64,000 nt of DNA from Streptomyces sp. CB01580 (GCF_001905795.1 NZ_LIXJ01000010.1:124001-188000); one strand, 5' to 3'. Shown: positions 25,238-34,853, counted from the stretch's first letter. Notes: generated by a model not told the origin, from the sequence alone. Numbers and translations are program-made.

Positions 25238-26925
25238 CCCATCCGATCCGCGCCCTGGAGGACCAGGACGAACCCGCGCTGCTGAGGGACCAGTTCCGCC
25301 AGCTCCTGCGCTACCGGGCACTGCTGGCCACCGGGGTGGCCGCCGGGCTGCTCGGCGGCGGATGGCTCGCCCTGAGCGGCGAGAAGAGCTACGCCTCGAC
25401 CGGCGAGGTGGTCGTGCGCTCCGCCACCTCGGACCCCTTCGCGGCGGGAGCCTCCGCCGACAAGGGGATCAACATCGGCTCCGAACGGCAGACCGCGGTC
25501 AGCGACACCGTGGGCACCCTGGCCGCCAAGACCCTCGCCCGGAGCGGCGACCCGGTCGAGGTCGGGCCGCTGCTGAAGGGCCTCCAGGTCACCAACCCGC
25601 CGAACACCCTCGTGCTCCGCTTCGCCTACACCGGCCGCACCCCCGCCCTGGCCCGGGCGCGGGCCCAGGCGCTCGCCGACGCCTATCTGGAGATCCGCCG
25701 GCAGCGCACCGAGAACAGCATCGCCAACATGGTCGACGGCTACCGCGCCCAGCTCGAACCGCTCACCGAACAGCGCGACCAGCTCGCCGGGCAGGCCGGC
25801 GGCAGCGGCGAGGCGGCCAACGCCCGGGCCGGCCTCCTGGTGACGATCTCCGAACTCAACCGGAAGATCTCCGAGCTGCGCGCCCTGGACACCACCCCCG
25901 GCTATCTGACGAAGAAGCCCGCCGAACCCACCGGGCCCAGCGGTGCCGGGCTGCCCCTGCTGCTCGGACTCGGCGGTGTCGTCGGGCTCGCCCTCGGACT
26001 GCTGCTGTCCTGGGTGCGCCTGGTCTTCGACCCGGCCGTGCGCTCCACCCGGGAACTCGTCCGCTCCCTCGGCGCCCCCCTGCTCGGCACCCTGCCCAGG
26101 GAACGGACCTCGTCCGGCACCCCGCTCGCCATCGGCGGCGGCGGGAGCCGGCTCGCCGAGGAGTACCGGGCGGTCGCCTTCCGGCTCGCCTACGACCCCT
26201 CGTTCGCCCAGCGCCGCAGGCTCCTGGTCGCGGCACCGCGCGGGGACGGCGGCGCGGCGGCGGCCGCCGCGGCCAACCTGGCGGCCGCCTTCGCCGAGAT
26301 GGGCCGGGACGTCATCCTGCTCGAAGCGGATCTGCGCACCCCCTCCCTGGCCGCGGCCCTGGGCCCGGCCGTGCGGGGCCCGGGCAGCGGCCGGATGACG
26401 CGGGGCCCACTGCCCTGGCCGTCGGACAGCCGGATGAACGTGGACGTGCCGGGGTCGGGCGCCTTCACCCTGGTGGCGGGCCGACGCACGGACAACGTGG
26501 CGCGCGCCCTGACCTCCGTTCCGGTGGGCCGGATCGCCGACGAGGCGGACCGGCCGGGCGCCGTCGTCATCGTGTCGGCCCCGCCCGTGCTGTCGTACGC
26601 CGACGCCGTCGCCCTGATCGACCGGGTGCCGGGCGTCCTGGCGGTCTGCGACGCGCGGGAGGTCCACCGCAGCGACCTGGAACGGATCCGCGAGATCGTC
26701 GAAGCGGCCGGCGGCACCGTCCTCGGTGCCCTGCTGCACCCCGCCCGGGGCCGCCGCGAACGCCGGACCCGCGAGAAGGTCGCCCGGCGCCGCACGACGG
26801 GCGAACGGTACGGCACCTCACCGGGCCGGGGCGAGCGCCACGGCCGCGGCGGCCCCGAGCACACCGGCGACCCGGCCGAGACGCTCGGGCTGCGCGCCGT
26901 CGACCCCACCGCGGGACGCGGATGA
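25234..26925 (+). CDS. Wzz-like chain-length protein with degenerate CpsD-type ATPase domain
   Basis: 563 residues. A first membrane helix (ALLATGVAAGLLGGGWLAL, about residues 30-50), an extracytoplasmic part with coiled coil, and a second helix (LPLLLGLGGVVGLALGLLLSWV, about 240-260) give the Wzz topology. The cytoplasmic part resembles a CpsD/BY-kinase. Its P-loop position reads PRGDGGAAAAAAANLAAAF, with no Lys or Thr/Ser, while the Walker-A'-like LLEADLR remains. No C-terminal tyrosine cluster is present. It probably sets polymer length without kinase activity. It is coupled to the genes on both sides by ATGA overlaps. Confidence 0.85.
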   Translation: MTHPIRALEDQDEPALLRDQFRQLLRYRALLATGVAAGLLGGGWLALSGEKSYASTGEVVVRSATSDPFAAGASADKGINIGSERQTAVSDTVGTLAAKTLARSGDPVEVGPLLKGLQVTNPPNTLVLRFAYTGRTPALARARAQALADAYLEIRRQRTENSIANMVDGYRAQLEPLTEQRDQLAGQAGGSGEAANARAGLLVTISELNRKISELRALDTTPGYLTKKPAEPTGPSGAGLPLLLGLGGVVGLALGLLLSWVRLVFDPAVRSTRELVRSLGAPLLGTLPRERTSSGTPLAIGGGGSRLAEEYRAVAFRLAYDPSFAQRRRLLVAAPRGDGGAAAAAAANLAAAFAEMGRDVILLEADLRTPSLAAALGPAVRGPGSGRMTRGPLPWPSDSRMNVDVPGSGAFTLVAGRRTDNVARALTSVPVGRIADEADRPGAVVIVSAPPVLSYADAVALIDRVPGVLAVCDAREVHRSDLERIREIVEAAGGTVLGALLHPARGRRERRTREKVARRRTTGERYGTSPGRGERHGRGGPEHTGDPAETLGLRAVDPTAGRG

Positions 26926-28175
26926 GGGCACGTACCGCGATCGTCTGCTCGGTCGCGGACCAGGGCGTGGCGGCACTCACCAACATCCTGGTACTGGTCG
27001 CGGCCGCCCGGCTCTCCACCGCCGCCGAGTTCGCCCGCTTCTCGGCGGTCTACCTCGTCTTCACGGTACTGCTCGGCGTGTCCGGCGCCCACACCGGACA
27101 GCCGCTGGTGCTGCGGCGCGGCGAGGGCGACGAGGTGCGCGGCGCGTGCCGGTCGGCCGTCGCCTTCACCCTGCTCGCCGCCGCCGCGCTCGGCCTCCCG
27201 CTCGCCGCCGTCTGCCTGGCGCTGCCGGGTGCCACTCCCCGGACCCTGGCGGTGCTGGGGCTGGTCCTGCCGGTGGTGCTCGGACAGGACGCCACGCGCT
27301 ACGCCTTCTCCACCCTGCACCTGCCGCATCTCGCGCTCGCCTGCGACACCCTCCGACTGGCCGGGGTGCTCGGCGCGCTGGCCGTACAGCCGCCCGGCAC
27401 CCCGGCCGGTCGGCTCGTCCTGGTCTGGGGCCTGTCCGCACTGCCCGCCCTGCTGCTCTCGGCCGCGCTGCTGCACCGCGCGACGGCCGGAACGCCGCTG
27501 CACCCGGGCGACCTGCTGCGGCGCGGCCACCTCGGGCGCCGCTTCGTGGTGGAGTTCGGGGTGGGCAACGCCACGAGCCAGCTGTCCGTGCTCGGACTCG
27601 GCGCGGTCGGCGACCCGCTGGTCGTCGGTGCCCTGCGCGGCGCCACCACCCTCTTCGGGCCGTTGAACGTGCTGTTCACCTCCGCCACCGGTTTCGGCCC
27701 GCCCCTGCTAGGGCGGCTTCCCTCCGCGCGCCACCGGGTCCGCGCCACGGCGACGCTCGCCTCCGTGCTCGCCGCGACGGCCGCGCTCTGGGCCGCCGGG
27801 CTCGCCCTGCTGCCCGAAGGGGCCGGCCGCTCGCTGCTCGGCGACACCTGGCCCACGGCGGCCGCGCTGCTCCCGGCGACCGGCAGCCAGTACGCGGCGA
27901 TGGCCGTCGGCACCTGCGGGCTGCTGGCCCTGCGGACGCTCGACCCCCGCACCACCCTCCCCGTCCAGGTGGTGTTCTCGCTCGTCTCCGTCGTGCTCCT
28001 CGCCGCCGGTTACGCGCTCGGCGGGATGCCGGGTGCGGCCTGGGGCCTGTGCCTGGGATCCGTCTGCAAGGCGGCGGCCACCTGGACCGGGGTGGCGCGC
28101 CTGCGGCGCCGCGCCGCCGCGCCCCCGGTGCCCCTCAGTGCGGACGCCGCCCGGCCCGGCCACCGAGGGCCGTGA
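26922..28175 (+). CDS. Wzx-like polysaccharide flippase
   Basis: 417 residues, about twelve predicted membrane helices, with few charged residues in the helices and the general pattern of MATE/Wzx transporters (N-terminal IVCSVADQGVAALTNILVLVAAARL). It would move lipid-linked repeat units across the membrane. Its gene order after a GT4 and a Wzz-like gene supports this. The ATG overlaps the previous stop by four bases. The 3' end overlaps the convergent polymerase gene by 41 bp. A wholly different transporter is possible, as membrane-protein sequence is poorly diagnostic. Confidence 0.8.
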   Translation: MRARTAIVCSVADQGVAALTNILVLVAAARLSTAAEFARFSAVYLVFTVLLGVSGAHTGQPLVLRRGEGDEVRGACRSAVAFTLLAAAALGLPLAAVCLALPGATPRTLAVLGLVLPVVLGQDATRYAFSTLHLPHLALACDTLRLAGVLGALAVQPPGTPAGRLVLVWGLSALPALLLSAALLHRATAGTPLHPGDLLRRGHLGRRFVVEFGVGNATSQLSVLGLGAVGDPLVVGALRGATTLFGPLNVLFTSATGFGPPLLGRLPSARHRVRATATLASVLAATAALWAAGLALLPEGAGRSLLGDTWPTAAALLPATGSQYAAMAVGTCGLLALRTLDPRTTLPVQVVFSLVSVVLLAAGYALGGMPGAAWGLCLGSVCKAAATWTGVARLRRRAAAPPVPLSADAARPGHRGP

Positions 28176-29637
28176 CCAGCAGCAGACAGAGCACCGCGAT
28201 CGCCGGTTTGCCCATCGCCTGCAGCAGCGGGCCGCGCAACAGGATGAACGTGTACCCGGCGACCAGCGGCACGACGACGGCCGTCACACTGCCGGGCCCG
28301 GCCCGGGAGACCGCGCGCGCGTAACGCCGGTCGGTGCGCGCCGCGGCGTACCCGATCAGCGCGAACGCCCCGGCCATGCCCGGGGCGCCGAAATCGACCC
28401 AGAGCTCGGCCCAGAGCGGCGCCGACAGGTTGGTCATGTTCATCCCCATCCACTGACCGACCCGCACCCCGGTGTCCTCGGGCTTGTCGCTCCACACCGA
28501 GCGGGGCACGAAGAACAGCGCGGAGCCCGCCAGTTGCCGCCCGTAGGTGTGGCCCCGGGTGCCGACCCAGGTGACGGTGTTGGCGACCATCACCGTCTGG
28601 TCGTAGTCCTTCGTCGCCAGCGGCTCGAACATCGACGACGACTCGACCGGCCGGTAGCCCGCGCCCTCGTAGCGGAACCGGTCCGCGTACGGGAACAGCA
28701 CCAGCGCCCCGGCCACCCCCAGCGCCAGCACCGTCCGGTACATCGCCGCGCTCCTCGGGAACGCGGTGAACAACAGCGAGACCAGCACGGTCAGGAACCA
28801 GTAACGGGCATTGGAAACGGGGTTGTTGACGATCACGTTGACAACCGCCAGCGCCCCCCACACCAGCACCGTCGACGGGGAGCGCCGGGCCCGGCGCGAG
28901 GTCACCAGCCGACGGGTGTACAGGAGCAGCGCGAGCAGCGCGGGCACCGTGCCGAAGCCCTTGAGGAACGCCGAACCCACGTTGGATCCCTCGGACCCGA
29001 CACCGCTGACCGCGACCGACGCGCTGATCTCCTGTCGGCTGGTGAAGAAGATCGCGGGCCCGCCCAGTTTCACGACGTAGTACCCGCTCGCCGCGAAGGC
29101 CAGCAGCACCAGCAGCCCGAGCCGCGCCCGGTGCGCGGAGGACGGGCCCCGGCCGGGACGGCCCGGGTCCCGCTCGCGCAGCGGACGCCGGGACGCCAGC
29201 AGTGCCCCGAGGTCGAACGCGGCACAGCCGACCAGGACCAGGGCGACGGCCGTCACCAGATCGGAGCGCGGGCCGACCAGCGGCGTGGGGGTCTGCCCGA
29301 TGACCGCCTGCGCGAACGGTGCCACCCCCATCGCGATGTACACGAACATCCAGAACACGCCCTGCAGCAGTCGCCGCCGGGTGGACAGGATCATGGTGGC
29401 GAGCCGAGTGCCCGCGTAACACGTCAGCACGAGCTGCAACCAGTACGCGGTGTCCCGGACACCGCTGCCCGGCTGGGCGGCGATCACCGCCGGCAGGAAG
29501 CACACCAGGGCGAGGATGAGCGGGACGGCCAGGGCGCGCGACAGCATCGCCCACGACATGGGATTCGCCCGAGGCCGATTCCGGGGACCGCTCCCCGGCA
29601 CGGGTGCGGACGGCGCCGTCCCGCGCACCGACGTCAT
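28135..29637 (-). CDS. Wzy-like O-antigen/exopolysaccharide polymerase
   Basis: 500 residues, about eleven membrane helices, with a large hydrophilic loop near residues 300-370 (PVESSSMFEPLATKDYDQTV, GTRGHTYGRQL, VPRSVWSDKPEDTG). The loop with Arg/Asp-rich sequence and the pattern RSVWSDKP are typical of Wzy-type polymerases. It would link repeat units on the outer face of the membrane. The ATG at 29637 has GGGGAG just upstream. It is divergent from the GT4 gene at 29742 and overlaps the flippase gene tail to tail. Confidence 0.82.
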   Translation of the reverse strand: MTSVRGTAPSAPVPGSGPRNRPRANPMSWAMLSRALAVPLILALVCFLPAVIAAQPGSGVRDTAYWLQLVLTCYAGTRLATMILSTRRRLLQGVFWMFVYIAMGVAPFAQAVIGQTPTPLVGPRSDLVTAVALVLVGCAAFDLGALLASRRPLRERDPGRPGRGPSSAHRARLGLLVLLAFAASGYYVVKLGGPAIFFTSRQEISASVAVSGVGSEGSNVGSAFLKGFGTVPALLALLLYTRRLVTSRRARRSPSTVLVWGALAVVNVIVNNPVSNARYWFLTVLVSLLFTAFPRSAAMYRTVLALGVAGALVLFPYADRFRYEGAGYRPVESSSMFEPLATKDYDQTVMVANTVTWVGTRGHTYGRQLAGSALFFVPRSVWSDKPEDTGVRVGQWMGMNMTNLSAPLWAELWVDFGAPGMAGAFALIGYAAARTDRRYARAVSRAGPGSVTAVVVPLVAGYTFILLRGPLLQAMGKPAIAVLCLLLVTALGGRAGRRPH

Positions 29638-29741
29638 GGGCTCCCCGTTCCACCGACCTGTGAACACTCTAACGAATCAACCCACTTGGGAAGTCCCGGC
29701 GACTAACCTGTGACGGGTCGGCCGAGGTCTTGGGGGGCCTG

Positions 29742-30932
29742 GTGAGGATCCTGCACGTCGTCACACTGCACACCCCGGACCACGCCTTCGGCGGGCCGAC
29801 CAGGGTGGCGCTCAACCTCTCGAAGACCCAGCGGGCCCGAGGGGACGACGCCCGCGTCATGGCCCTGGGCGACGGCTTCACGGGCCGGCTGCCGCGCGAG
29901 GTCGAGGGGGTGCCGGTCCACCTCTTCCGGGCGCGCCACGTGCTGCCGAGGTACGAGGTCAGCGGGATCACCTCCGGTGCGCTGCTGCTCGCGGCCCGAC
30001 GCATGATGCGCGGCGCCGATCTCGTCCATGTGCATCTGATGCGTGACCTGGTGACCCTGCCCGTCGCCCTGCTCGCCCTCGCGTCCGGCACGCCCCTGGT
30101 CGTCCAGACGCACGGCATGGTCGACCCGACCGAGAACCCCGTCGCCCGGCTGACCGACCTGCTGGGGGTGCGCAGGGTGCTGCGCCGGGCGGACGCGGTG
30201 CTGCATCTCACCGAGGCGGAACGCCTCGACGTGAACGCGGTGGCCGCGCCCGTGCCGCCCGCCCGGAGCGTGCGGCTGGTCAACGGCGTCCGGCCGCAGG
30301 AGCACAAGCCCGCCCGCGAGCCGGGCAGCCCGCCGACGGTCCTGTTCCTGGCGCGGATCCAGCAGCGCAAACGGCCGCAGGACTTCGTCGCCGCCATGCC
30401 GGAGGTCCTGGCCGTCCATCCCGACGCCCGGTTCGTGCTGGCCGGGCCCGACACCGGCGCACTGCCCGAGACCCTCGAACTCGCCCGCGAACTCGGGGTG
30501 ACGGGCTCCCTCGACCACGTCGGGCCGCTCGACCACGAGGAGGTCCTGACGGCGGACCGGCGGGCCGATGTCTATGTACTGCCGTCGATCGAGGAGCCGT
30601 TGGGCGTCTCCGTCCTGGAGGCGATGTCGGTGGGCACCCCTGTCGTCATCACCCGCACCTGCGGCCTCGCCCCCGACGTGGCACGGGCCGGGGCCGGCCG
30701 GGTGATCGACAGCCGGGTCGGCGAGGACGCGGAGAACGCGTCGAAGGTCGCCGGCGCGATCCTCGAACTCCTCGAACCCGGGACCGGCGCACGGGCCGGT
30801 CTGGCCGCCCGGCGACTGGTCGAGGAGCACTTCACCATCGAGGCGGTGACCCGTGCCCTCCGGCGGACCTACGAGGACGTGGTCCGCGGGAGGGCACGCG
30901 GCGTCAGGTCGCCCTCCTCTCACGGGACTTGA
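29742..30932 (+). CDS. GT4-family glycosyltransferase
   Basis: 396 residues, GT-B fold. The N-terminal region shows LHVVTLHTPDHAFGGPTRVALNLSK and VHVHLMRDLVTLPVALLA; the C-terminal half has VLFLARIQQRKRPQDFVAAM and the E-x7-E donor-site motif in SIEEPLGVSVLEAMSVGTPVV. It should add one sugar to the growing lipid-linked unit. The GTG at 29742 follows GGGGGG by a few bases; a TTG four codons upstream is possible. The gene is divergent from the polymerase and overlaps the convergent GT2 gene by 29 bp at the 3' end. Confidence 0.9.
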   Translation: MRILHVVTLHTPDHAFGGPTRVALNLSKTQRARGDDARVMALGDGFTGRLPREVEGVPVHLFRARHVLPRYEVSGITSGALLLAARRMMRGADLVHVHLMRDLVTLPVALLALASGTPLVVQTHGMVDPTENPVARLTDLLGVRRVLRRADAVLHLTEAERLDVNAVAAPVPPARSVRLVNGVRPQEHKPAREPGSPPTVLFLARIQQRKRPQDFVAAMPEVLAVHPDARFVLAGPDTGALPETLELARELGVTGSLDHVGPLDHEEVLTADRRADVYVLPSIEEPLGVSVLEAMSVGTPVVITRTCGLAPDVARAGAGRVIDSRVGEDAENASKVAGAILELLEPGTGARAGLAARRLVEEHFTIEAVTRALRRTYEDVVRGRARGVRSPSSHGT

Positions 30933-31731
30933 GCCCGATCTGCCAGCGGTAGAAGCTCATCGCCAACGCGAAGTCGAACCCCGCCCGCCCGTCCAGGAAC
31001 CCCCGCCGGTAGACGTACATGTACGCGAACGACACCAGCGGCTTGAACGGTGCCTTGTGGAACAGCTGACCCTGGCGCGACTTCACCCTGCGCACCTGCT
31101 CCTTGACGTCGGGGTGGTGCTCCAGCCACGCCTCCCAGTCGGAGTAGCGGTTGTGCCGCTCGAACCAGGCGGTCACCGGGTCGAGATCCTGGTGCTCGAT
31201 CGGATGGCGCAGCGCCCCGACCGATGCGGCCACCGGCTGGTAGTGGCCCTCCACCTCGCCGATGCCCGGCGCGTCGAGATCCCCGACCTCCGGGTAGTGG
31301 CAGCGGGTGCGGTCGGTCAGCGAGCGTTTGCGGATGGTGTAGCCGTGCCGCAGACGTTTCCCGGAGAACCAGTAGCCGAGCGGGATGTCGTACGCCGCCG
31401 GTCTCGGCGCCCCCGGATCGGCGAACTCCCGCCGCAGTTCGGCCAGCAGACCGGGGCTGATCCGCTCGTCGCCGTCGAGCAGCAGGATCCAGTCGAGGTC
31501 CGTGCGGACGTGGTCCAGGCACCACTGCTTCTTGCGCGGATGGCCCCCGTCCCAGGTGTACGTGATCACCTCGGCGCCGCTCCCGGCGGCGATCTTCGCC
31601 GTGTCGTCGGTGCTGTGCGAGTCGACGACGACGACCGCCTCGAAGTGTTCGATGACCGACCGCACGGCCTCGGCGATGTTCAGCGCCTCGTTCTTCGTCG
31701 GGATCGCCACGGCGATCGGCAGCTTCGTCAT
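30904..31731 (-). CDS. GT2-family glycosyltransferase (WaaE/KdtX-like)
   Basis: 275 residues. The N-terminal GT-A fold is clear: IAVAIPTKNEALNIAEAVRS, then VVVVDSHSTDDTAKIA, and the metal-binding D-x-D in ILLLDGDERISP. Later sequence (HGYTIRKRSLTDRTRCHYPEVG) fits the WaaE-like subgroup that transfers glucose or related sugars. Its ATG overlaps the stop of the lipoprotein gene (ATGA), and that gene in turn overlaps the propeller/LamG gene. All three are therefore translated as one unit and should work together. Confidence 0.9.
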   Translation of the reverse strand: MTKLPIAVAIPTKNEALNIAEAVRSVIEHFEAVVVVDSHSTDDTAKIAAGSGAEVITYTWDGGHPRKKQWCLDHVRTDLDWILLLDGDERISPGLLAELRREFADPGAPRPAAYDIPLGYWFSGKRLRHGYTIRKRSLTDRTRCHYPEVGDLDAPGIGEVEGHYQPVAASVGALRHPIEHQDLDPVTAWFERHNRYSDWEAWLEHHPDVKEQVRRVKSRQGQLFHKAPFKPLVSFAYMYVYRRGFLDGRAGFDFALAMSFYRWQIGLKSRERRAT

Positions 31732-32423
31732 CCGGCCCCTCCTTCGGGCAGCCAGGCGTAGCAGCCGGTGGAGACGAAGGCGCGGGCCGCCTCCGGGACG
31801 GTGATCCGGGCCGGCTTCCCGCCGGTGGTGGAGCCCGATGCCAGGGCCCTGCCGTCGTCGCCGGTGATCTGCCAGGTGCAGGAGTCGGTGGGGGAGACGC
31901 CCCGGTAGCGGCCCGGCCGGACCTCTTGGCCCTCGTACGTGCCGTCCGCGTATCCGCGCCCGGCCTCCCGCAGCAGATCGCGGTGGCGGACGCACAGGTG
32001 CTCGACGGCCGGTTCGGCGTCGGCGATCTCGCCGGTCACGATGGCGCCGACGGCGGTGTCCCGGTCGGCCTTCACCAGGAACGTCAGCCGGTCGCAGGTC
32101 TCCTGGCCGGTCTGCAGCACGGCCGCCGGGTCCATGCCCCGGGGCACCCGGTCGGTCAGGTACTCCTTCTCCTTCTCGGTGAACGAACCCGTGGCCGGGG
32201 TGAGTTCGGCGGCGGGCAGCTTCGGCTGCTCCTCGTCCGGCGCGGTCCGCGGAACGGGGGCCGCGGGGGCCGCGGGTCCGGCCGGCGGGGCGGTGACGGG
32301 GGGCCGTGACACCGGCGGTGCGGGGGTGCCCGCCGTCTCCCGCCCGGAGGAGGACGAGCCGCAGGCGGCCAGCGCCGCCGCCAGGACGACGGCGGCGGCG
32401 CCGGTGCGGAACGGATGCGCCAT
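31728..32423 (-). CDS. Lipoprotein with C-terminal beta domain, function unknown
   Basis: 231 residues. The signal peptide ends in a lipobox (AAALAAC, Cys near 23), followed by a Pro/Ala-rich tether. The C-terminal ~70 residues carry the pattern TYEGQEVRPGRYRG and TDSCTWQITGDDG, a small domain often found in actinobacterial lipoproteins with two conserved Cys. It should be anchored on the outer membrane face. It is coupled on both sides by overlapping stop and start codons (TGATG at 32423 and ATGA at 31728), between a secreted propeller protein and a GT2 enzyme. Confidence 0.8.
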   Translation of the reverse strand: MAHPFRTGAAAVVLAAALAACGSSSSGRETAGTPAPPVSRPPVTAPPAGPAAPAAPVPRTAPDEEQPKLPAAELTPATGSFTEKEKEYLTDRVPRGMDPAAVLQTGQETCDRLTFLVKADRDTAVGAIVTGEIADAEPAVEHLCVRHRDLLREAGRGYADGTYEGQEVRPGRYRGVSPTDSCTWQITGDDGRALASGSTTGGKPARITVPEAARAFVSTGCYAWLPEGGAG

Positions 32424-34684
32424 CAGCCCGTCCTCAGCGCGTAGTGGGCACCGACCGTCGAGGCGCTCAGCGCGGTCGGGTAGACGGCGGTCTCGTCGAC
32501 CTGCCCGGCGAAGAAGTTGCTCGTCGGCCTGCCCGGCCAGTTGTTCAGGTTGTCGCCGCCCACGCGCCAGTAGCCGCTGTAGTTCTGGTTGACGGTGTAG
32601 GAGGTGTTGGAGGCGCGGAGCTTGCCGTCCACGTACAGGGCCATGCCACCGGTCCCCTGGGTGGCGACGATGTGGTGCCAGGCACCGTTGTTGTAGGCGG
32701 CGGGCGTGGTGATGGTCCTGGCCCCGCCGTTGTAGACGCCGAAGACGAGGCGACCGTCGTCGCGCATGTACACGTGCTTGTCGAACTGGGTGCTGTTCTG
32801 CATGGTCACGTTGCCGAAGCCGATGATCCTCCCGCCCTTGGCGGTCGTCGTCCTGATCCAGGTCTCGACCGAGAACCTGGCCGGGTGGGCGTGGCGCTTG
32901 TTGCTGTACGCGTACTGGTTCGTTCCGTTGAAGCCGATCGCGGTCGAGGGACCGGCGATCGCGGCGGGCGTCTGCCGGTAGGCGGGGGAGTTGCGCAGGA
33001 AGCCGTTGTTCCGCCCGGAGCCGGTGTCGGCGGCGAAGGTCGACGTGCCCTCGTCGTAGCGCCAGTACAGCGATGCGCCGTCGGACAGGACCCTGGCGGG
33101 GTACTTCTGGGCGGTGGCGGTCACGGTCGCCGACAGGGCCGGCGACTTGGCGCTGGTGTTGGTGCCGTCGCTCGCGCTGATCCGGTACGAGTGCGTCTCG
33201 CCGGGGGCGACGTCCGTGTCGGTCCACCTCAGTTGCGGGCGGTCCCAGAACAGCGAGTACCCCGTCGTGGTGTGCACCGGGGTGGCGGCGCCGTCCTTGT
33301 AGATCCGGTAGGTGAGCTCCCCGTCGTCGGCGTCGAAGCTCGTCTGCCAGTTGACCTCGATCTTCCCCGGGACGACCGTGGACAGGCTGACGTTGGGCAC
33401 CCACGGGGCCCCGGTGTCCGGGCCGTCGGCGAACCGGGTCAGGCCCTGCTGGCGGACCCCGTTGACGGTGGTGAACTCGCCACCCACCCACAGGTAGTGG
33501 TGGCCGCCCTTGTCGGTCTGTGCCATCACCCGCGGCCCGACCGGCTCCCCGATGCCGTCATTGGTGTCCGGGAACCAGGGCAGCAGCTTCGGGTCGTTCA
33601 CGGACTGGGCCAGCAGATGTCTGCGCGGCTGGTCAGGGAACCCGCCCATACTGGCGCAGTCGTGGGCGTGACTCCCGCTGTACAGCACTCCCTCGTGGAC
33701 GAGCACGGCCTGTGTCGCCCCCAGGCAGGTGTCCCGCCAGCGCTGTGCGAAGTCGCCGAGGTTCAGCGCGATCCGGCCGTCGAACACACCCCCGCCGGTT
33801 CCCTCGTTGGCGGTGTAGAAGCCCGTCGCGTCGGTGGTGATGTCCTGCACCGTGGAGGTGTCGGGGATGAACCCGGCCGGGTAGCCCTTGACGACGGACC
33901 CGGTGGTGGCGTCCACGACCGCCAGGGCGTGCGAGGTGGTGCCGTTGACCTTGAAGAAGTTGCCGCCGAGCAGGACGCGCCTGCCGTCGGGGGTGAGTTC
34001 CACGGCCCGTCCCACATCGTCCGCGTCCGCCTTCCACGCCTTGAGGACGGCGCCCGTGGTGACCGCGGCGAACTTGTTCCGGGTCTGCCCCGCGACCTTG
34101 TTGAAGTCGCCGGCCAGGTAGACCGTGTCCGAGGTGACGGCCAGGGCCCGTACCGTCGCGGTGACGGACACCTTGAAGTCCTGGCGCGGGGTGCACGTCG
34201 CCGTGTCGATCGCCGCGATGTTGCTCACCCCGACCCCGCTCACCGCCCCGAACTGCCCGCCGACGTACAGGGTCTTCTGGTCCGGGGAGAGCGCGAGCGC
34301 CCGTACGGTCGCCGTCCCCGACGAGAGGGTGAACGACAGTGCGCAGCCGGTCGGTTCACCGGTCGCGGCGTCGAACGCCGCGAAGTTAAGCGCCGGTTGC
34401 TCGGAGGTGCCCGCGGCCGCGCCCGGCGGCCGGACACTGGAGAAGGTCCCGCCGGCGTAGACGACCCCGGCGTCCGAGGCCGCCATCGACCAGACGATGC
34501 CGTTGGTCTGCCAGGTGGTGAGATCGTCCGCCGTCAGGGCGACCGGTGGCGTCAGGGCCGAGACCGGGGAGGCCCCGGACGCGGTGGCGGTCAGCGCCCC
34601 GGCGAGCAGGCACAGCGCACCGGCCGCGGCTCGCGCCCGGCGGCGGCGTCCGGTGGGTTCGCGCCGCGTGGTTGGGTTCATCAT
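32423..34684 (-). CDS. Secreted beta-propeller / Fn3 / LamG-domain protein
   Basis: 753 residues. A basic N-terminus and a hydrophobic Ala/Leu segment form a signal peptide (residues 1-44). Residues 45-420 have repeated blades such as VYAGGTFSSV, LYVGGQFGAV, VYLAGDFNKV and YLWVGGEFTTVNG. A fibronectin-III-like module follows (IEVNWQTSFDADDGELTYRIYKD). The C-terminal ~200 residues are a LamG/concanavalin-like lectin domain (SVETWIRTTTAKGGRIIGFG, WHHIVATQ, ALYVDGKL). It probably binds the polysaccharide made by the cluster or attaches it to the wall; this is inferred from domains and position. Confidence 0.88.
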   Translation of the reverse strand: MMNPTTRREPTGRRRRARAAAGALCLLAGALTATASGASPVSALTPPVALTADDLTTWQTNGIVWSMAASDAGVVYAGGTFSSVRPPGAAAGTSEQPALNFAAFDAATGEPTGCALSFTLSSGTATVRALALSPDQKTLYVGGQFGAVSGVGVSNIAAIDTATCTPRQDFKVSVTATVRALAVTSDTVYLAGDFNKVAGQTRNKFAAVTTGAVLKAWKADADDVGRAVELTPDGRRVLLGGNFFKVNGTTSHALAVVDATTGSVVKGYPAGFIPDTSTVQDITTDATGFYTANEGTGGGVFDGRIALNLGDFAQRWRDTCLGATQAVLVHEGVLYSGSHAHDCASMGGFPDQPRRHLLAQSVNDPKLLPWFPDTNDGIGEPVGPRVMAQTDKGGHHYLWVGGEFTTVNGVRQQGLTRFADGPDTGAPWVPNVSLSTVVPGKIEVNWQTSFDADDGELTYRIYKDGAATPVHTTTGYSLFWDRPQLRWTDTDVAPGETHSYRISASDGTNTSAKSPALSATVTATAQKYPARVLSDGASLYWRYDEGTSTFAADTGSGRNNGFLRNSPAYRQTPAAIAGPSTAIGFNGTNQYAYSNKRHAHPARFSVETWIRTTTAKGGRIIGFGNVTMQNSTQFDKHVYMRDDGRLVFGVYNGGARTITTPAAYNNGAWHHIVATQGTGGMALYVDGKLRASNTSYTVNQNYSGYWRVGGDNLNNWPGRPTSNFFAGQVDETAVYPTALSASTVGAHYALRTG

Positions 34685-34853
34685 TCAGCTCCGAGAGTGA
34701 GAACGGTCCGCGGCCCGGGGGCCGCGGCTCCTGTCCCGCCCGGCGGTGTGACGGGGACGGGCCGCCCCGTCGCGGGTGCGGGGGAGTGGGTGGGGGTGGT
34801 GCCGGTCCCCGCCGGAGGGCTGGGGGCGGGGTGCGCGGAGGGGACCGGGCGGC

